A stretch of DNA of 64,000 bases from an uncultured Oscillospiraceae bacterium (GTDB lineage Bacteria > Bacillota > Clostridia > Oscillospirales > Ruminococcaceae): contig UQMF01000004.1 of assembly GCA_900542145.1 (NCBI GenBank), positions 62,001-126,000 of the forward strand, read 5' to 3'. The position numbers and the translations under genes were made by a program. Positions 1 through 8,940 of the stretch are shown one piece after another; position 1 is the stretch's first letter, and each line of letters starts with the position of its first letter. The notes beneath the pieces are model-generated. The model had not been told where the DNA came from. It did no database searches and was given only the letters and a program-made list of their open reading frames with translations.

Positions 1-2
1 GC

Positions 3-800
3 GTCACAAGCCCGGAGGAAATGCAGGAACTCATCGGCAGCTGGGACGGGTTCGTTGACACCGGGCGAAGGCTGTATTCCGCTTCCGGTCAGAAGCTATC
101 ACTGGCTTCCACCTACGAAGGGGTATGGCAGGCGTATAAGGGCGCGGCGCTTCCATGGGTGGACAGCGAGAGCAGGCTAAACCTCAGCTATTCTGCGGAA
201 CACTTTTTCGACATAGTGGACAGCCTGAGATACAACGGCGGCGTTTATGGCGCATTGCAGTGGGATATGTCGTGGTATGACAGCATTTCTGGTGGGTCAG
301 CCCTGGGAGAATTCCTCCCGACATGGGGGCTGACCGACAATGAGTATTCCATGCTTGCTCAGATGTGCGGGAACGGGCAGTACGAAATGGCGTTCTGCAA
401 GGGACCCGGCGCGTATTACTGGGGCGGTACCATATTTGCCGTTGCAAATAAGTGCGACGACCCGACCCTCGCAAGGGAATTCCTGGAGTACACCTGTCTT
501 GACGTGGATTTCATGAGAGAATACGCCGAGGAATCCGGGGCGTTTGTCAATAACCGCGCTGTTGTCATCAGCATGAGCCCGTATAACAGCCTGCTCGGCG
601 GCGAGGATTACTACAAGTGGCTCGTGGAATCCGCCGACGAGGTGTCCGCCTATGGGCATACCCAGTACGATTCGGAGATAGCGTACAGCTTTATCAGCAG
701 CGCTAAGAACTATATCGACGGCACATTCACCAGAGATGACGCTATCCGTGAATTCAAACTGAGCGTGGCGGAAAAATACCCATCGCTGTATATTGACTGA
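3..800 (+). CDS. Sugar ABC transporter substrate-binding protein, C-terminal part (cut by window start)
   Basis: The frame is open from the first bases of the window, so the beginning of the gene lies outside; the ATG at 21 is internal. The visible 266 residues resemble the second lobe of family 1 extracellular solute-binding proteins: a GGTIFAVANKC stretch followed by a DPTLAREFLEYTC helix, and a C-terminal helical tail. Such lipoproteins capture mono- or oligosaccharides outside the membrane and pass them to a permease pair. The next gene is an arabinofuranosidase, so arabinose-containing oligosaccharides are a reasonable but unproven substrate. A strong terminator follows. Confidence 0.75.
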   Translation, partial: VTSPEEMQELIGSWDGFVDTGRRLYSASGQKLSLASTYEGVWQAYKGAALPWVDSESRLNLSYSAEHFFDIVDSLRYNGGVYGALQWDMSWYDSISGGSALGEFLPTWGLTDNEYSMLAQMCGNGQYEMAFCKGPGAYYWGGTIFAVANKCDDPTLAREFLEYTCLDVDFMREYAEESGAFVNNRAVVISMSPYNSLLGGEDYYKWLVESADEVSAYGHTQYDSEIAYSFISSAKNYIDGTFTRDDAIREFKLSVAEKYPSLYID

Positions 801-832
801 CGCGTCTGCATTTTTGTCCACTGAACAATCTG

Positions 833-864
833 CCGGGACCTTCTTGTGGGAGGTCCCGGTTTTT
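833..864 (+). terminator. Rho-independent terminator after the binding-protein gene
   Basis: A 9-bp perfect stem (CCGGGACCT with AGGTCCCGG) is followed directly by TTTTT. It separates the binding-protein gene from the GH127 gene downstream. Confidence 0.85.
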
Positions 865-1000
865 GCGCGCGGAAAGCTGTGTGTGGAAAAATACTGTCTT
901 GATTTTGTGATACAAATATAGGATTTTGTCTACTGAAATTCCGGACGGGATATGCTACAATAATATCACCGAAATAAATCACTTCTGCGAGGTAATCATC

Positions 1001-2815
1001 ATGCTGAACAACGTAAAGAACGGCTCTGTAAAGATACTCCCCGGCGTATTCCGCGAGAGAATGGACGTAAACCGCCGCTATCTGATGGAGCTTGACGCTA
1101 ACTGCCTGCTCCAGAATTTCTACCTGGAGGCTGGAATAATCCTCCCGGGACTCCAGGTCGTTGACGATCCCACCACCGCGAATATCCACTGGGGCTGGGA
1201 GGCTCCCGTGTGCCAGCTGCGCGGACACTTCCTGGGGCACTGGATAAGCGCTGCGGCAAAGCTTATCGCCTCCGACGGCGATGCTGAGCTGAAAGTAAAG
1301 ATGGACGGTATAATCAGCGAACTTGCACGCTGCCAGGAGCTTAACGGCGGCGAGTGGGTAGGCTCCATTCCCGAGAAGTACTTCACACGCCTGATAAACA
1401 ACCAGTACATCTGGTCGCCGCAGTACGTTATGCACAAGACCATCATGGGACTTTCCGATGCGTACATCTACACCGGAAACACCCTGGCGCTGGATATCCT
1501 GTCGCATCTCTCCGACTGGTATATCCGCTGGACCGGGCGCGCTGCTGAAACCAATCCCCACGCAGTATACGCCGGAGAGGAAGCCGGAATGCTGGAGGTA
1601 TGGGCGCAGCTCTATCAGCTGACGAACGATGAGAAGTACCTCACCCTTGCGAAGCGCTATGCGGACGCCGGACTGTTCCGCAAGCTCAGGGAGGGCAGGG
1701 ACAGCCTGACCAACTGCCACGCGAATGCAAGTATTCCGTTCACCCACGGTGCCGCAAGAATGTATGAGATCACCGGCGACAACGACTGGCTGGAGGTCAT
1801 GAAGCTGTTCTGGAAGTTCGCAGTCACCGACCGCGGAATGTACTCCACCACCGGAATGAACGCCGGGGAGTTCTGGGTTCCTCCGCACTTACAGGGGCAT
1901 TTCATCGGCAGCAACGACCAGGAATTCTGCACCGTTTACAATATGGTGCGCACAGCGTCCTTCCTGCTCAGGTACACCGGCGAGAAGCAGTATGCGGACT
2001 ACATCGAGAGAGCGCTTTACAACGGATTCCTGGCGCAGCAGAACGCTGACACCGGCATGCCCACATACTTCCTGCCGCTGGCTGCCGGAAGCCGCAAGAA
2101 GTGGGGCACCAAGACCCGGGATTTCTGGTGCTGCCACGGCACCATGGTGCAGGCGCAGACCCTCTATCCGGAGATCATATACTACACCGGCAGCGAGCGG
2201 CTCATAGTGTCCCAGTATATTCCGTCCAGGTTTGAGGGCGAGGTTTCCGGGCACAGCGTGACATTCGAGCAGACCACTGGCATGAAATACTACAACGACC
2301 AGGCGTTCTTTGACGAGAAGGACGATGGGCAGATGTCGAGATGGCTGCTGAAGTTCAGCGTAAAGTGCGCTGACAACGCGAAGTTCACGATCTCCTTCAG
2401 AGTCCCCGAGTGGACCGTCGGCGCGCCCGAGGTCGAGCTTAACGGCGAAAAGATAACCGCCCATGTTGAGGACGGCTACATCAATATCACTGCGGATTGG
2501 AGCGACAGCACATTACAGATATTCTTCCCGTCGGAGCTCCGCATGGAGCGTCTGCCGGATATGCCGGAGCTTGGCGCGGTCGTTGACGGACCCATCGTGC
2601 TCGCCGGACTGACCTCCGCCGACTGTGGAATCAAGGGCGCTGACAAGCTTCCCGAGCAGTTCATGCCGCAGATGGAGCACACCTATGGCACATTCCCCTG
2701 GCGTCAGAACAGCTGGCGAACACGCAATCAGCCGCAGTCCGTCATGTTCCGTCCGCTGTATGAGATCAGGGACGAGGAATACACCGTGTATTTCACAGGA
2801 AAGGACGGGGAGTGA
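1001..2815 (+). CDS. Glycoside hydrolase family 127 (beta-L-arabinofuranosidase-like)
   Basis: This 604-residue cytoplasmic enzyme has the DUF1680/GH127 layout of an (alpha/alpha)6 barrel followed by beta-sandwich domains. GH127 enzymes use a zinc-bound cysteine as nucleophile. The matching residues are visible: Glu308 and Cys310 in the motif EFC, and the Cys377-Cys378 pair in FWCCHG. It should release terminal beta-L-arabinofuranose from arabino-oligosaccharides, although the related family GH146 cannot be excluded. The start at 1001 is preferred because GAGGT lies eight bases upstream and homology begins there; an upstream ATG-less extension to 926 has no ribosome binding site. No signal peptide is present. 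The gene converges with an AraC regulator that abuts its stop codon. Confidence 0.88.
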   Translation: MLNNVKNGSVKILPGVFRERMDVNRRYLMELDANCLLQNFYLEAGIILPGLQVVDDPTTANIHWGWEAPVCQLRGHFLGHWISAAAKLIASDGDAELKVKMDGIISELARCQELNGGEWVGSIPEKYFTRLINNQYIWSPQYVMHKTIMGLSDAYIYTGNTLALDILSHLSDWYIRWTGRAAETNPHAVYAGEEAGMLEVWAQLYQLTNDEKYLTLAKRYADAGLFRKLREGRDSLTNCHANASIPFTHGAARMYEITGDNDWLEVMKLFWKFAVTDRGMYSTTGMNAGEFWVPPHLQGHFIGSNDQEFCTVYNMVRTASFLLRYTGEKQYADYIERALYNGFLAQQNADTGMPTYFLPLAAGSRKKWGTKTRDFWCCHGTMVQAQTLYPEIIYYTGSERLIVSQYIPSRFEGEVSGHSVTFEQTTGMKYYNDQAFFDEKDDGQMSRWLLKFSVKCADNAKFTISFRVPEWTVGAPEVELNGEKITAHVEDGYINITADWSDSTLQIFFPSELRMERLPDMPELGAVVDGPIVLAGLTSADCGIKGADKLPEQFMPQMEHTYGTFPWRQNSWRTRNQPQSVMFRPLYEIRDEEYTVYFTGKDGE

Positions 2816-3628
2816 TCACTTCACCCCAAGTGCGGCGCGGTACTGCTCCGGGGTCATTCCCTCGGCGCGCCGGAATACGCGCATGAAATACTTTTCGTCA
2901 CTGAAGCCGCAGGAATATGCGGCTTCTTTTATTGTCACGCTGCGGTCGGAGAGCAGGCGTTTGGCTATGTCCAGCCGGGCGCGGTTCACGCTGGCGGTGA
3001 GGGTTATTCCAGCCGCCTTGCTGTAGAGCGCCGACAGGTACTCCGGGTTGTAATGGAACTCCTCCGCGATCATTTTCACGTTCAGCTGGCGGTGGCAGTT
3101 CAGTCGTATCCACTCGTTGACGTCCTCCACCAGCGGCGGCAAGGAGGCGCCCTTTGCCACGCTGTCGCGGTATTCCTGGGTTATCTCCATCAGGAGCAGC
3201 TGAAGCGCGCATTCCGTCATTCTGGGGGTGTAGGTTTTCCGGCGCGAGTAGTTCACCAGCTGCCGGAACAGCAGGCTTATCCGCTGGGAATTCGCCCTGC
3301 CGTGCTCCGGGAGTATCAGCTCTCCGTCCGGTGCGTTTTTGCGGCAGGAGAGTTCCGGCGCGGCGCTGAAATGCCCCCACAGGTAGGATAGCTCCCCGGC
3401 GGACTGCCGCGTGCCGTAGTGCTCCGCGCCCGGGCGCAGCAGGAGCCACTCCGCAGCCCCGGCGGAGTATTCCCTGCCGTCGGTGCAGATGTCCAGCCTG
3501 CCGGAAAGGACGTATATCAGCACCCAGCACTCCATGGTGCGGCGCTGGTGAATGAATCCTCCCCGGCTGACGATGTCTCCGCCGTTGAAGAAGTGCAGCC
3601 CGGGCATTGTGTCGCAGCAGTAAAACAT
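2816..3628 (-). CDS. AraC family transcriptional regulator
   Basis: This 270-residue protein has an N-terminal cupin-like sensing region (about residues 1-150) and a C-terminal double helix-turn-helix of the AraC/XylS type (about 170-268, ending in the MTPEQYR signature). Such proteins bind a sugar with the cupin part and activate nearby catabolic promoters. It lies tail to tail with the GH127 gene, with no intervening base, and is a plausible regulator of that gene or of the binding-protein operon. A canonical promoter is visible just upstream. Confidence 0.9.
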   Translation of the reverse strand: MFYCCDTMPGLHFFNGGDIVSRGGFIHQRRTMECWVLIYVLSGRLDICTDGREYSAGAAEWLLLRPGAEHYGTRQSAGELSYLWGHFSAAPELSCRKNAPDGELILPEHGRANSQRISLLFRQLVNYSRRKTYTPRMTECALQLLLMEITQEYRDSVAKGASLPPLVEDVNEWIRLNCHRQLNVKMIAEEFHYNPEYLSALYSKAAGITLTASVNRARLDIAKRLLSDRSVTIKEAAYSCGFSDEKYFMRVFRRAEGMTPEQYRAALGVK

Positions 3629-3649
3629 AGCAGACCCCCCTTTTCATTT

Positions 3650-3678
3650 ATTATACAAAATACAAACTGTCAAGTCAA
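3650..3678 (-). promoter_or_regulatory. Sigma-A type promoter of the AraC gene
   Basis: On the minus strand TTGACT is followed by a 17-base spacer and TATAAT, 20 bases before the AraC start codon. Confidence 0.75.
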
Positions 3679-3752
3679 TATCCGTCTGCAACTTTTTCGC
3701 TCCGTATTCTGTATTATATGTAAAGACCGATTCTGTGAAAGGGAGGTACACC

Positions 3753-5099
3753 ATGAACAAGGGAACATCAGAAAAGAACCGGAAGCCGCTGTGGATAACG
3801 CTGGGCGCAGCTGCGGCGTGTCTTGGTATAGCAGGAGGTATCATAGCGATGAGCATGAATTCCATCAGCGTTACCGCCGGGGCGGAGGCGGTATATCCGA
3901 AGATGGCGCACTATCCGGACGAATCCGCCCTCACATTTGAGCAGGATTACGACAGCTGGTGGAGCGACCGGAGAGCGCAGCTTGACCAGCCGGAGGGCTA
4001 CGCCGACAGCCTGTGGGATTTCTATGGGGATAGCACCCGGGAATTCCTCTCCGCCGGAGAAAACAGCGCGTATTCCCCGGTGAATCTTTACATGGCGCTG
4101 GCAATGCTGGCGGATACCTGCGACGGGGAGAGCCGCGATCAGATACTCGATCTTCTCGGCGCGGACAGTATTGAATCCCTGCGCACCCAGGCAGGGCAGG
4201 TGTGGAACGCGAATTACTGCGACGACGGGGCGCTGACAAGCGTGCTGGCGAATTCCATCTGGCTGAGCGAGGATTCCGCCTTTAACGGCGGCACGCTTTC
4301 CGGATTAGCACGAAATTACTACGCGTCGTCGTTTACCGGGAAGTTCGGCACGGATAAGATGAATTCCGCGATACGGGACTGGCTGAACAAACAGACCGGC
4401 GGATTTCTGAAGGACGCGGTTGAGAACGTGGCGCCGGACGCTTCCACGGTGTTCGCACTGTATTCCACGGTATATTTCAAGGCAAGATGGGACAGTGAGT
4501 TCAGCAAGTCCCGGAATACCACGGAGATATTCCATGCGCCGGGCGGAGATACGGAGCGTGAATTCATGCACAGTACGCTGACTTATGGCCCGTATTATTA
4601 CGGTGCGGATTTCAGCGCGGTTTACCTTAACTTCAAGACTGGCTGCGGAATGTGGCTGATACTTCCGGACGAGGACAAGGACATAGGCGCCGTGCTTGAT
4701 TCCGGGGAGTATCTCCAGATGATAAAGGCTCCCGGGGAGTTCACGGGTTCCGGCAGAGTGCAGGTGGAACTTGCGGTGCCGAAGTTCGACGTGTCCTCCA
4801 CTTTCGACCTGAAGGACGGACTTGAGTCGATGGGCGTTACGGATATATTCAGCTTTGAGCGTGCGGATTTCTCCCCTATATGCAGCGAAAATCTCGCGGT
4901 CGGCAGAGCAAATCACTCCGTCCGGGTGCAGATCGACGAGGAGGGCTGCACTGCGGCTTCGTTCGTTGAAATAGCGGCGTGCGGTGCGGCAATGCCGCCG
5001 GAGGAGATCGTCAATATGACGTTTGACAGACCGTTTATGTTCGTCATTGCCGGAATGGACGGTCAGCCGCTGTTTACTGGTACGGTATGCGATCCATAA
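3753..5099 (+). CDS. Membrane-anchored serpin (serine protease inhibitor)
   Basis: The 448-residue protein starts with a lysine-rich head and one hydrophobic segment (about residues 13-34), which should export and anchor it outside the cell. The rest is a full serpin fold, ending in the signature FDRPFMFVI and LFTGTV. Aligning the hinge EEGCTAAS with alpha-1-antitrypsin places the scissile bond at Ala412-Ala413, so elastase-like proteases are the expected targets. Related serpins of gut Clostridia (siropins) inhibit neutrophil elastase and proteinase 3. The P14 hinge residue is Cys instead of the usual Thr or Ser. Start 3753 has GGGAGG seven bases upstream, while an earlier start at 3735 has none. 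Confidence 0.92.
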   Translation: MNKGTSEKNRKPLWITLGAAAACLGIAGGIIAMSMNSISVTAGAEAVYPKMAHYPDESALTFEQDYDSWWSDRRAQLDQPEGYADSLWDFYGDSTREFLSAGENSAYSPVNLYMALAMLADTCDGESRDQILDLLGADSIESLRTQAGQVWNANYCDDGALTSVLANSIWLSEDSAFNGGTLSGLARNYYASSFTGKFGTDKMNSAIRDWLNKQTGGFLKDAVENVAPDASTVFALYSTVYFKARWDSEFSKSRNTTEIFHAPGGDTEREFMHSTLTYGPYYYGADFSAVYLNFKTGCGMWLILPDEDKDIGAVLDSGEYLQMIKAPGEFTGSGRVQVELAVPKFDVSSTFDLKDGLESMGVTDIFSFERADFSPICSENLAVGRANHSVRVQIDEEGCTAASFVEIAACGAAMPPEEIVNMTFDRPFMFVIAGMDGQPLFTGTVCDP

Positions 5100-5104
5100 A
5101 AAAA

Positions 5105-5175
5105 CTGCCGATAAAGGCACATCTGAGCCCTTATCGACAGTATGACCGGGCAGCCGCAAACTGCCCGGTCTTTCT
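5105..5175 (+). terminator. Tandem hairpins terminating the serpin gene
   Basis: Two stems follow the serpin stop codon: an imperfect 10-bp stem at 5105-5140 and a perfect 10-bp stem (GACCGGGCAG with CTGCCCGGTC) at 5144-5170 followed by TTTCT. Confidence 0.8.
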
Positions 5176-5217
5176 ATATGAAGGAGGATCAATAATTTAG
5201 AAAAATACTGAATAGGA

Positions 5218-7074
5218 TCAGACTAACTGCTCGCCGTTCACATACAGATGGAATCCGTTGGCGGTAATCTGGGAGATGTCGCCGTTGAATTCGGTCACAT
5301 AGCTGTCTGCGGTAAGTTCCCAGGTGGAGCCGCTGTCCATTGTCACCTTGATTGTGCCGCCATCGCCGTCGGGATTTATCGCGCCCTTGAGGGTGGAGCC
5401 GGTCATGGTCATGTCAAGGCTGGAAATGCTGTCCACCAGGATATTGCCCTCGATGGACTGCTGCTCGGCGTTCAGTATGACATCGCCGCCGTTTGCGCCC
5501 TCGGTGCCCCAGCCCCTGGAGCTGGAGTTGCCCTCCACGCGCAGGAATGTGTCGTTGGCAAGCGTGAATTCCACGTCCTTGAGGGAGATGGTGCAGTCGG
5601 TGTTGGTGATGTAGAACATATCCCCGGATAGCCCCGTAATGCTTCCGCCCTCGGCAGTGAAGTAAGCCTCGCCGATATCAGCGTCGCCGGACATGCTCTG
5701 ATATATCATGATGGTGTGTATGTTCTCGTCGGAATCACCGCCGTAGGTGTTCTCCATGTTTCCGGTAAGGGTGCAGTTGTTCAGGGTAACGCTGTTCTTT
5801 CCCTCTACTACAACACCTTCGCTGGAGTTTGCGGTGAGTTCCGCATTGCTGGCGGTTATGTCGGCGGTGCAGTAGATCGCAGGGCTGCCAGTGCCGTTGG
5901 TGACGTACTTTCCGCCTTCGACGGTGACTGTTCCGCCGCCGCGGTCAGTGCGTATCGCCGCGGAGGAGTTGCCCTCGGTCTGAACATCAAGGTTGGTGGC
6001 GATCATGGTTCCTCCGCCGGTGGTCTGGATTCCGCCGGAATTGCGCTCAGTGGTGCGTATCTTGCTGTCAGAGATGTTGACCGTTGTCCCCTCGCCGTAG
6101 CTGAATACCGCGTTGCCGTTTACCACGCCGGTATTGAAGGTAGAGTCGGTGATGGTCACCTTGGCTCCGTTCAGCGCGAGGAATCCGGCGTTCTGACCGT
6201 AGAAGTCCCCGTCCTCGGTGTTGGAGGAATTGCCGGCATTCTTGTTGACTGTGATCCCGGTGAGGGTGGCTTCTGCGCTGTCAACTCTCAGCGCGTTCTC
6301 GTCGTCGCCGGTGGAATTATACTCGGTGTCGCTTTCGGTGGTGTTCTCGGTTATCATGTTCGCGGAGGTTCCGTTAGTTACTTCGCCGCTGCCGCCGAAT
6401 CCGCTGCCGGCGTTCATGTTCTTCACAACGATGGAAGCTGCGGTTCCGTCGTCGTTCAGGGTGACCGCGAGAACGCTGCCGACTGCGATGTCGTCAATGG
6501 TGCCGTCGCTGCTTCCCTGGAGGAATTCCACGGAGATCTTGGTGTCGTCGGTGACGGTGAACGTCACGCTGCTGCCGGAGGATTCAAACGTGCTTCCGCC
6601 CATTCCGCCGGGAGCTTCGCCGTCCGGCTTGTCAGGAGCGTTCCCGGAGCCGTCGCCGGAATCCCCGGGCGCATTGCCGGAATCCTCGCCGTCGGGCTTT
6701 GCCGGAGGTTCGCCCTCGGGCTTGTCGGAGTTGTCGCCGGAATTGTCACCGGTTCCTGCGTTGTCGCCGCTGTCGCCGGGCTTTTCGGGAGCGGAGCCGC
6801 CGTCCCCGGGCTGTCCGGGCGCGCTGCCGGAAACTATCTCGCCCTCATCGGCGGTTATGGAATTTCCGTCAACCGCAGTGACCTTTACCGTCTTGTAGAC
6901 CTCAGAGGATTTCACTTCGCCTGTCCCTGCTTCGGAGGTCTGATGTGATGTGTCCGCTGAGGAAACCACTGAACTGCCGGTATCGGAGGAAGTTCCGGAA
7001 TTGCTGGAGCAGCCGGTGGAAGCCGCAGCCACGACAGCTGCGCAGATCAGTGCGAAATATTTGTAGGTTTTCAT
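5218..7074 (-). CDS. Lipoprotein with Pro/Gly-rich linker and right-handed beta-helix domain
   Basis: The 618-residue protein has a lipoprotein signal peptide ending at a TGCSS lipobox (about residues 12-20). A small beta-rich domain is split by a low-complexity linker of about 90 residues rich in Pro, Gly, Asp, Glu and Ser. From about residue 240 the sequence consists of repeated short strands (ANLDVQT, NGTGSPAIYC, AELTANSS type) typical of a parallel beta-helix, as in carbohydrate-binding or adhesin-like proteins. I infer a surface role, with the linker spanning the cell wall; the ligand is unknown. The start at 7074 gives the signal peptide directly and has AAAGG upstream; the frame remains open to 7308 but that part overlaps the repeat element. 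Confidence 0.8.
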   Translation of the reverse strand: MKTYKYFALICAAVVAAASTGCSSNSGTSSDTGSSVVSSADTSHQTSEAGTGEVKSSEVYKTVKVTAVDGNSITADEGEIVSGSAPGQPGDGGSAPEKPGDSGDNAGTGDNSGDNSDKPEGEPPAKPDGEDSGNAPGDSGDGSGNAPDKPDGEAPGGMGGSTFESSGSSVTFTVTDDTKISVEFLQGSSDGTIDDIAVGSVLAVTLNDDGTAASIVVKNMNAGSGFGGSGEVTNGTSANMITENTTESDTEYNSTGDDENALRVDSAEATLTGITVNKNAGNSSNTEDGDFYGQNAGFLALNGAKVTITDSTFNTGVVNGNAVFSYGEGTTVNISDSKIRTTERNSGGIQTTGGGTMIATNLDVQTEGNSSAAIRTDRGGGTVTVEGGKYVTNGTGSPAIYCTADITASNAELTANSSEGVVVEGKNSVTLNNCTLTGNMENTYGGDSDENIHTIMIYQSMSGDADIGEAYFTAEGGSITGLSGDMFYITNTDCTISLKDVEFTLANDTFLRVEGNSSSRGWGTEGANGGDVILNAEQQSIEGNILVDSISSLDMTMTGSTLKGAINPDGDGGTIKVTMDSGSTWELTADSYVTEFNGDISQITANGFHLYVNGEQLV

Positions 7075-7220
7075 AATATCACGAGCCTTTCTGTTTTTTT
7101 GTTGCTGCCGCCTCCCTGCGGCCTTCCGTTTACATACACAGTATAAGCCCCTTTTGTGATATTTCGGTGATATAAATACATGCAGAAAATGAACATGCCG
7201 GGAAATCGTACAAAAAAACA

Positions 7221-7422
7221 GCTGAAAAGCTTTAGGCAACACCGCACAAAGACCATTTATTGGATTTTGCACGCGTCTTGCTTGCATATTTTCCGTCATC
7301 TTGCACAATTCATCCTAGCAAGGCGGCAGCCTTGCGTCGTCCGCATTGTACAATCTGACGAAAAATCTGACTGCGCAATACACGCACAATCTTTGTGCGG
7401 TATTGCCTTTCCGCTTTTCAGC
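7221..7422. repeat. Palindromic MITE-like element, about 200 bp
   Basis: The outer 32 bases at 7221-7252 and 7390-7422 are near-perfect inverted copies (GCTGAAAAGC...GCACAAAGA). The interior keeps pairing imperfectly: ATTTTCCGTCA matches the complement of TGACGAAAAAT, and the centre is GCAAGGC-GGCA-GCCTTGC. The whole element can fold into one long hairpin. It has no coding capacity and fills the gap between the lipoprotein and HAD genes. It looks like a non-autonomous mobile repeat. Confidence 0.7.
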
Positions 7423-7430
7423 CGTACATA

Positions 7431-8081
7431 TTACGTTCTTTCGATGATTGCAGGTACGTCCGCCAGGGAATCCGCCTTTGCGAAGATTAGCTTTTCCAGT
7501 TCTTCGTCCGGCTGGGTGAGGTCCGGCACCATCACTGTGACGCACCCTGCCGAGGAAGCGCTGCACACCCCGTTCGGGGAATCCTCCAGCGCCAGGCACT
7601 CGTTCGCCGGAAGTCCCAGCTGCTGCGCCGCGTAAAGATAGATGTCCGGCTTGGGCTTGCCGCTTTCCACCATCGCCGCGCAGACTATCCGGCTGAATCT
7701 GCCCAGCAGTCCGACCTTGCCGAGGTAGTCCTCCGTGCGCTGGATATCGGTGGCGGTGGCTATCGCCGCCGGTATCCCACGGCTGTCCAGGTAGTCCAGC
7801 AGCGTGGTTATCCCGGGCTTGGTTTCAAGTCCGTGGGCTGCGATGTGTTCTTTCATGAGTTCCATGCGCCGGGAACGTATCTTCACATAGTCGAAGTTTT
7901 CGCCGAAGATCCCCTGGAGGTAGGGTATCGCGAACTTCCGCGCAAGGCTGCGGATATTCAGCGCATGCTCGCGCTGCATGGGGAATCCTGCTTCGTTAGC
8001 TGCCTGGCACCAGTATTTCACCAGCAATTTTTCGGTGTCCAGTATCAGTCCGTCCATATCAAAAATTACAGCTTTTATCAT
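7431..8081 (-). CDS. HAD-superfamily hydrolase, beta-phosphoglucomutase-like
   Basis: The 216-residue protein has the HAD motif I DMDGLILDTE at residues 9-18, a helical cap, a motif II region around ATATD, and motif III/IV residues including the Lys of GKPKPDIY and LEDSPNG. It belongs to the DhaF/beta-phosphoglucomutase-like subgroup that acts on small sugar phosphates. The substrate cannot be read from the sequence. It is the last gene of a three-gene minus-strand operon: its ATG lies one base after the stop of the pseudouridine synthase gene and has AAAGGA upstream. Confidence 0.85.
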   Translation of the reverse strand: MIKAVIFDMDGLILDTEKLLVKYWCQAANEAGFPMQREHALNIRSLARKFAIPYLQGIFGENFDYVKIRSRRMELMKEHIAAHGLETKPGITTLLDYLDSRGIPAAIATATDIQRTEDYLGKVGLLGRFSRIVCAAMVESGKPKPDIYLYAAQQLGLPANECLALEDSPNGVCSASSAGCVTVMVPDLTQPDEELEKLIFAKADSLADVPAIIERT

Positions 8082-8082
8082 A

Positions 8083-8940
8083 TTAAGTCCTTTCGTTTGT
8101 TCCGTCAAGTATTGCAGCCATGTCCTCCGGCAGCGGCGCGGAAATTGTAATGCGTTCGCCGGATACCGGCAGGGTGAATTCCACTTCGCCGCAGTGCAGC
8201 GCCTGCCGGGAGATTGCGGTGCAGTCGCCGCCGTACATGTCGTCGCCGCATAGTGGGAATCCGATATGCGCCATGTGCACGCGGATCTGGTGGGTCCGTC
8301 CGGTTTCCAGGGTTATCCGCAGCAGCGCCCGGCGTTCGCCGGCTATCTTCCGGAAGTGCGTGACCGCAGGCTTCCCGTCAGGAGTCACGCAGCGCTCTAT
8401 TACGCTGTCCCCGAGTCTGCCTATCGGCGCGTCCACGGTGTCCCCGGGGGGAGTTCCGTCCGTGATCGCGTAATACACTTTGGATATGCTGCCGGAAAGC
8501 GCCGCCGCTGCGAACTGATTCTTCGCGCACACGCAAAGTCCGCTGGTGTTGCGGTCCAGGCGGTTTATCGGCCGGAAGGGAAGCCCCGGGTATCTTGCGG
8601 CGAACAGATTCGCCAGCGTATCGTCATGGTGCCGCTGGGACGGGTGGACCGGCATGAAGGGCGGCTTGTTGAATACCACCACGTCCTCGTCCTCGTACAC
8701 TATATCGGCAGAAAGCTCCGGATTCGCCGCGACGGAGGTTTCGCCGCCGTCCAGCTGGAGCGTAATGACTTCCCCGGCGTGTACCGCGTCAACAGTGCGG
8801 AGTATTCCGCCGCCGCGGGTAAGTCCGCCGGAGCGTTTGAGCGCTGTCAGCACGCGCCGGGATATTCCCCGGGATTTCAGGAACACCTGCGCCTGCACGC
8901 CGTCAAATTCCGCCGGGACCGTGTAGCTTATTTCTCTCAT
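8083..8940 (-). CDS. RluA family RNA pseudouridine synthase
   Basis: The 285-residue enzyme begins with an S4-like RNA-binding region (about residues 8-60) and continues into the RluA catalytic domain, with the catalytic Asp in RLDRNTSG and the later GRTHQIRVH motif. It should isomerise specific uridines in rRNA or tRNA to pseudouridine; the exact position is not predictable. The ATG at 8940 overlaps the stop of the upstream DUF3810 gene (ATGA), indicating translational coupling and excluding the earlier ATG at 8952. Confidence 0.92.
   Translation of the reverse strand: MREISYTVPAEFDGVQAQVFLKSRGISRRVLTALKRSGGLTRGGGILRTVDAVHAGEVITLQLDGGETSVAANPELSADIVYEDEDVVVFNKPPFMPVHPSQRHHDDTLANLFAARYPGLPFRPINRLDRNTSGLCVCAKNQFAAAALSGSISKVYYAITDGTPPGDTVDAPIGRLGDSVIERCVTPDGKPAVTHFRKIAGERRALLRITLETGRTHQIRVHMAHIGFPLCGDDMYGGDCTAISRQALHCGEVEFTLPVSGERITISAPLPEDMAAILDGTNERT

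Noticed and set aside
5716..6948. A 410-codon plus-strand frame rich in Gly, Val and Ala
   Set aside because: It is antisense to the beta-helix lipoprotein, which has a signal peptide and ribosome binding site.
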